Below are positions 17,060 through 19,621 of a stretch of 19,621 nucleotides of DNA, in pieces. The position numbers and the translations under genes were made by a program. Numbering within the stretch: the first letter of the stretch is position 1; the number at the start of each line of letters is the position of its first letter. The DNA lies in NCBI GenBank assembly GCA_036720245.1, contig DAIMNI010000042.1:1-19621 (forward strand), written 5' to 3'. A model generated the notes under the pieces. The model ran no database searches. It saw only the letters and a program-made list of their open reading frames with translations, and was not told the origin of the DNA. Source of the DNA: JAAZMA01 sp036720245. GTDB lineage: Bacteria; Bacillota; Clostridia; Tissierellales; Tepidimicrobiaceae.

Positions 17060-18140
17060 TTATGTAAATTTAAAAAGAATGAGTAAAAATAAAGGTAATT
17101 TAGTTTTAATGTTTATAATGCCCTTGGTGATAATTTTGGGAATACATTTTACGACTAGTAATACAGACCATAATTTAAGTATAGATGCGGCATTTAATAT
17201 AGAAGACAAAGGTGAATATGGGGAAGAAGTCCTCAAAAGTATTGGGTTTGAAGGAGATATTTTTTATAATGATAATGGAGCATTAAAACTTTTAGAGGAA
17301 AATAAAATAGTAGCCCTGTATACCATACCAAGTGATTTTACTGAAAAGATAAAAAGCGGAGAAAAGCCCCAGATAAAAACTTATAAAAAAGAAGAAGGCA
17401 ATGTTACCACGTCTTTAGAAATAAAGTTAAATGATGAAATCAATAATAAAATAAAAGAAGAAATACTTTTAAAGCACAATATAATAAAAGACAAAGGAGA
17501 ATTGTATAAATTTAAGGGGAGAACCCTAATACAGGATGAAGATACTAGTAGTATTAGTGGGGACTCCTATATGGCAATACTTATGATAATCTATTTTATT
17601 ATTCTATCCTCTACTGGAATAGGGGAAGAAATAATAAAATTAAAAAAACAAAATATATTATTTAGGGCTATGACTACTGCCAATAAAGGTTATGAAATAA
17701 TGGGTTCTCTATTTTTGTCCACATTGTTCCTTTTAGTAGGCTCTAATTTATTAGTACTGATTTTAACTAAAATAATAATGGGATATAGTATTAAAAGTTT
17801 TTTTGTAGTATTTCTAAATATAGTATTGGCTTCCATGTTTTCCATTACCTTGACTATATTTTTAATTAGAATATCAGAAGACCTAACTTTTGTAAGTATG
17901 ACCACTGCTATATATTCTGTAGCTAGCTTTTTCCTAAGTATGATAGCTGCATCTTCAGATTTTTATTCTGATGTACCTAATGCTATAATAAATCTAGGAA
18001 AGTTCATGCCTCAGTATTGGCTAATGGACAGTATAGAAAACTCAAGTTTATTTCCCAATGTATTGGTATTAGGACTTATGATATTGACGTTGTTTACTGC
18101 AGGAAGTTATAGATTTAAGGATTTTGTGAATAAAGGATAA
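17040..18140 (+). CDS. ABC-2 type permease (second of two; LnrN-like)
   Basis: A 366-residue protein with the same layout as its upstream neighbour: N-terminal transmembrane helix (about 17-37), hydrophilic outer domain to about residue 175, then a C-terminal block of about five or six helices. The start is taken as ATG at 17040 because GGGGTGG at 17028-17034 gives correct spacing; a GTG at 17031 lies inside that ribosome binding site. The gene overlaps the end of the first permease by 20 bases, so the two are probably translationally coupled. No terminator is visible between its stop and the promoter of the next gene, so some read-through is possible. Confidence 0.88.
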   Translation: MKILRLSYVNLKRMSKNKGNLVLMFIMPLVIILGIHFTTSNTDHNLSIDAAFNIEDKGEYGEEVLKSIGFEGDIFYNDNGALKLLEENKIVALYTIPSDFTEKIKSGEKPQIKTYKKEEGNVTTSLEIKLNDEINNKIKEEILLKHNIIKDKGELYKFKGRTLIQDEDTSSISGDSYMAILMIIYFIILSSTGIGEEIIKLKKQNILFRAMTTANKGYEIMGSLFLSTLFLLVGSNLLVLILTKIIMGYSIKSFFVVFLNIVLASMFSITLTIFLIRISEDLTFVSMTTAIYSVASFFLSMIAASSDFYSDVPNAIINLGKFMPQYWLMDSIENSSLFPNVLVLGLMILTLFTAGSYRFKDFVNKG

Positions 18141-18158
18141 AAAATTGAGGAATAGTTA

Positions 18159-18186
18159 TTGACATATGTCATAAATAAGATATAAT
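18159..18186 (+). promoter_or_regulatory. Near-consensus sigma-A promoter of the DUF134 operon
   Basis: TTGACA (18159-18164) and TATAAT (18181-18186) are both perfect consensus hexamers, 16 bases apart. Transcription should begin near 18193, about 40 bases before the leader ORF. It is the strongest promoter-like sequence in the window and overlaps a palindrome at the -35, so it is probably strong but repressed. Confidence 0.78.
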
Positions 18187-18210
18187 AGAATTGAAAATAA
18201 CATATGTCAG
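18160..18210. promoter_or_regulatory. Two palindromic sites centred on ACATATGT flanking the promoter
   Basis: TGACATATGTCA (18160-18171) is a perfect 12-bp palindrome overlapping the -35. A second copy, TAACATATGTCA (18198-18209), differs at one position and covers the expected start site; centre-to-centre distance is 38 bases. Paired sites at -35 and +1 are typical repressor operators. The DUF134 helix-turn-helix protein encoded downstream is the obvious candidate binder, but this is inference. Confidence 0.6.
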
Positions 18211-18232
18211 AAACTATAAGGGGGCGAATAGC

Positions 18233-18301
18233 ATGCCAAGAAATACGCTCCAATTATTTCTGATTAGAATTGAGGTGATAAAATTATGGCAAGACCGATG
18301 A
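18233..18301 (+). CDS. Possible 22-residue leader ORF overlapping the DUF134 start
   Basis: An ATG at 18233 follows an excellent ribosome binding site (AAGGGGGCG, 18218-18226) and opens a 22-codon frame beginning Met-Pro-Arg-Asn-Thr and ending with TGA at 18299-18301, sixteen bases into the DUF134 gene in another frame. The DUF134 ribosome binding site GAGGTGAT (18272-18279) lies inside it, so its translation would affect initiation downstream. The MPR beginning also resembles the usual N-terminus of DUF134 proteins, so a decayed duplicate start is an alternative. Confidence 0.4.
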   Translation: MPRNTLQLFLIRIEVIKLWQDR

Positions 18302-18654
18302 AGTGGAGAAAAGTCTGCTGCTTACCTGAGAGCAATAAATTTGGGCCTCTTGATTCACCTTCAGATTCAAAAAACTTTGTAAATATGACAGTAGACGAGT
18401 ATGAAGCCATAAGGCTTATTGATTTAGAGGGTTTTACACAAGAAGAATGTGCCAAACAGATGAATGTCGCTCGTACTACCGTCCAAGGTATTTATATCGA
18501 GGCCAGGAAAAAGCTGGCTGAATCATTAGTAAATGGAAAGGTGCTATTGATTGAGGGCGGTGAATACCGACTTTGTGAGGGATTAGAGAATGGTTGTAGT
18601 CGTGGCTGCCATAAGCATAAGCGTGGTCGATGCTTTACCAATAATGAGGATTGA
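18286..18654 (+). CDS. DUF134 family DNA-binding protein
   Basis: A 122-residue protein of the DUF134 (UPF0251) family, recognised by the N-terminal RPMKWRKVCCLPESNKFGP segment and the VDEYEAIRLIDLEGFTQEEC core. Residues about 49-81 form a sigma-70 region-4-like helix-turn-helix (QEECAKQMNVARTTVQGIYI), so it should bind DNA. The C-terminus is rich in possible metal or cluster ligands: Cys97, Cys104, Cys108, His109, His111 and Cys116; Cys11, Cys12 and Cys55 are also present. This suggests a metal- or redox-responsive regulator, but no function is established that I know of. It is the first main gene of an operon with a NifX-like protein and an iron-sulfur ATPase, and has palindromes at its promoter. 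Base composition is richer in G+C than the genes to its left. Confidence 0.88.
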   Translation: MARPMKWRKVCCLPESNKFGPLDSPSDSKNFVNMTVDEYEAIRLIDLEGFTQEECAKQMNVARTTVQGIYIEARKKLAESLVNGKVLLIEGGEYRLCEGLENGCSRGCHKHKRGRCFTNNED

Positions 18655-18689
18655 AAATTATTTACACAAAAAGAGAACGGAGGATTCTG

Positions 18690-19058
18690 ATGAAAATAGC
18701 AATTCCAGTAGATGAGAAAACTTTGGAGTCAAATGTATGTGTTTCCTTTGGACGTACTCCATATTTTCTTATTCATGATACAGAAACTAAGGAAAGTGTA
18801 TTTATTGATAATAGTGCGGCGGCAAGCACGGGTGGTGCTGGGATTAAAGTTGCACAAATGATAGTAGATAACAAAGTAAATGTTTTGCTCACTCCCCGAT
18901 GCGGAGAAAATGCTGCCGATGTACTCAAATCTGCTGATATTAAAATATTTAGAACCATATCCGCTTCAGCAAAGGATAATATTGATAATTTCATTGATGG
19001 AAAACTTTCTTTGCTGGATGAAATTCATGCCGGATTTCATGGGCACGGGGACAATTAA
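18690..19058 (+). CDS. NifX/NifB-like dinitrogenase iron-molybdenum cofactor domain protein
   Basis: A 122-residue single-domain protein of the PF02579 type (NifX, NafY, NifB C-terminus; also Orange Protein). It shows the family start MKIAIPVDE, then VSFGRTPYF and the conserved GAGIKVAQMIVDNKVNVLLTP followed by RCGENAADVLK, and ends in a His-rich tail (HAGFHGHGDN). Such domains bind metal-sulfur clusters; no nitrogenase genes are seen, so nitrogen fixation is not implied. The ATG at 18690 is chosen because GGAGGA at 18679-18684 precedes it and the family N-terminus starts there; an in-frame TTG at 18651 is unlikely. It lies 35 bases after DUF134 and one base before the ATPase gene, so the three form an operon. 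Confidence 0.9.
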   Translation: MKIAIPVDEKTLESNVCVSFGRTPYFLIHDTETKESVFIDNSAAASTGGAGIKVAQMIVDNKVNVLLTPRCGENAADVLKSADIKIFRTISASAKDNIDNFIDGKLSLLDEIHAGFHGHGDN

Positions 19059-19059
19059 T

Positions 19060-19621
19060 ATGAAAATAGCTGTGCTAAGCGGCAAGGGCGGCACAGGGAA
19101 GACGCTGGTATCGGTGAACTTAGCTGCGATAGCGAAAGAATCGACATATATAGACTGTGATGTAGAAGAACCAAATGGACATCTGCTTTTTAAGCCTGAA
19201 GGAGTTCAGGAGGAAGAAATATCAGTGAAAATTCCAAAAGTGAATAATGAACTATGCAATGGATGCCGAAAATGCATTGATTTTTGTAAATTTAACGCCC
19301 TTGCCTATATCAAAAATAAACTGATTGTTTTTGATGAGGTTTGCCACTCCTGCGGCGGCTGCATCATGCTTTGTCCTGAAAAGGCACTAACAGAGAAGGA
19401 GAAGGTTATTGGCAAGATTCAAAAAGGAAATTCAGGAGGGGTAACAATATACACAGGAATATTAAACACTGGTGAAGCTTCAGGTATTCCTATTATAAAA
19501 AAGCTGCTTGCTAAGGAAAAGCTGGAAACAAATAAACAGATTTTTATTGACTGCCCTCCCGGAAGCGCCTGTATTGTAATGGAAAGCATCAAAGATGCAG
19601 ATTACTGTATATTAGTGGCTG
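19060..19621 (+). CDS. MinD/Mrp-type P-loop ATPase with inserted two-[4Fe-4S] ferredoxin domain (3' end outside window)
   Basis: The first 187 residues of a SIMIBI-class ATPase. The deviant Walker A is SGKGGTGKT (7-15) with the signature lysine Lys9; IDCDVEEPN (31-39) follows. Inserted after it is a ferredoxin-like domain with two clusters of cysteines: Cys66, 69, 72, 76 and Cys95, 98, 101, 105. The Walker B-like segment FIDCPPGSAC is at 162-171. Relatives occur in pairs in many anaerobes and in the ORP clusters of Desulfovibrio. The ATG at 19060 begins one base after the stop of the NifX-like gene. The frame is open at the window edge, so about a third of the usual 280-290 residues is missing. 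Confidence 0.93.
   Translation, partial: MKIAVLSGKGGTGKTLVSVNLAAIAKESTYIDCDVEEPNGHLLFKPEGVQEEEISVKIPKVNNELCNGCRKCIDFCKFNALAYIKNKLIVFDEVCHSCGGCIMLCPEKALTEKEKVIGKIQKGNSGGVTIYTGILNTGEASGIPIIKKLLAKEKLETNKQIFIDCPPGSACIVMESIKDADYCILVA

Noticed and set aside
18690..19621. Nitrogen fixation (nif) genes
   Set aside because: Although the small protein has the NifX/NifB C-terminal fold and the next is a P-loop Fe-S protein, neither is NifH, NifD or NifK, and the family is common in organisms that do not fix nitrogen.

Overview
The window looks like chromosomal DNA from an AT-rich, low-GC Gram-positive anaerobe, most plausibly a clostridium-like Firmicute (Clostridia/Tissierellia). This rests on the strong preference for A/T-ending codons (ATA, AGA, TTA), strong AGGAGG-type ribosome binding sites, frequent GTG/TTG starts and the gene families present. 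The lineage is inferred; no rRNA or marker gene here fixes it. All genes appear intact except those cut by the window edges. I see no tRNA, rRNA, CRISPR array, transposase or phage gene, and no gene-free stretch longer than about 200 bases.

Layout. Positions 1-15 hold the start of a leftward gene. Then come DNA topoisomerase III (205-2382, rightward) and, facing it, a leftward pair: a metallophosphoesterase lipoprotein (6718-5363) followed by an M16C insulinase-type peptidase (5350-2432). A hairpin separates topB from the peptidase. Divergent from the lipoprotein is a membrane-anchored phospholipase D/cardiolipin-synthase-like protein (6907-8346), then recQ helicase (8510-10336). RecQ faces a leftward ddl-murF pair (12847-10377) that makes D-Ala-D-Ala and adds it to the peptidoglycan precursor. 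Two GGGACA/TGTCCC inverted repeats bracket recQ.

From 13046 to 18140 runs a five-gene rightward module: sensor histidine kinase, NarL-type response regulator, ABC ATPase and two ABC-2 permeases. Gene order and sizes match the Bacillus subtilis LnrJKLMN (YfiJKLMN) linearmycin sensing and resistance system, so a lipid-targeting antimicrobial or membrane-stress detoxification role is the best guess. A GC-rich hairpin that buries the ATPase ribosome binding site sits between the regulatory and transporter genes.

The last 1.4 kb (18159-19621) differs in character and becomes visibly richer in G+C. A near-consensus promoter carrying two ACATATGT-centred palindromes drives a 22-residue leader ORF, a DUF134 DNA-binding protein, a NifX/NifB-like dinitrogenase-cofactor domain protein and the start of a MinD/Mrp-type ATPase with two [4Fe-4S] motifs. 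These families co-occur in the Orange Protein (ORP) clusters of sulfate reducers and elsewhere in anaerobes, where their biochemical role is poorly understood. This is the most interesting part of the window; it is cut by the right edge.
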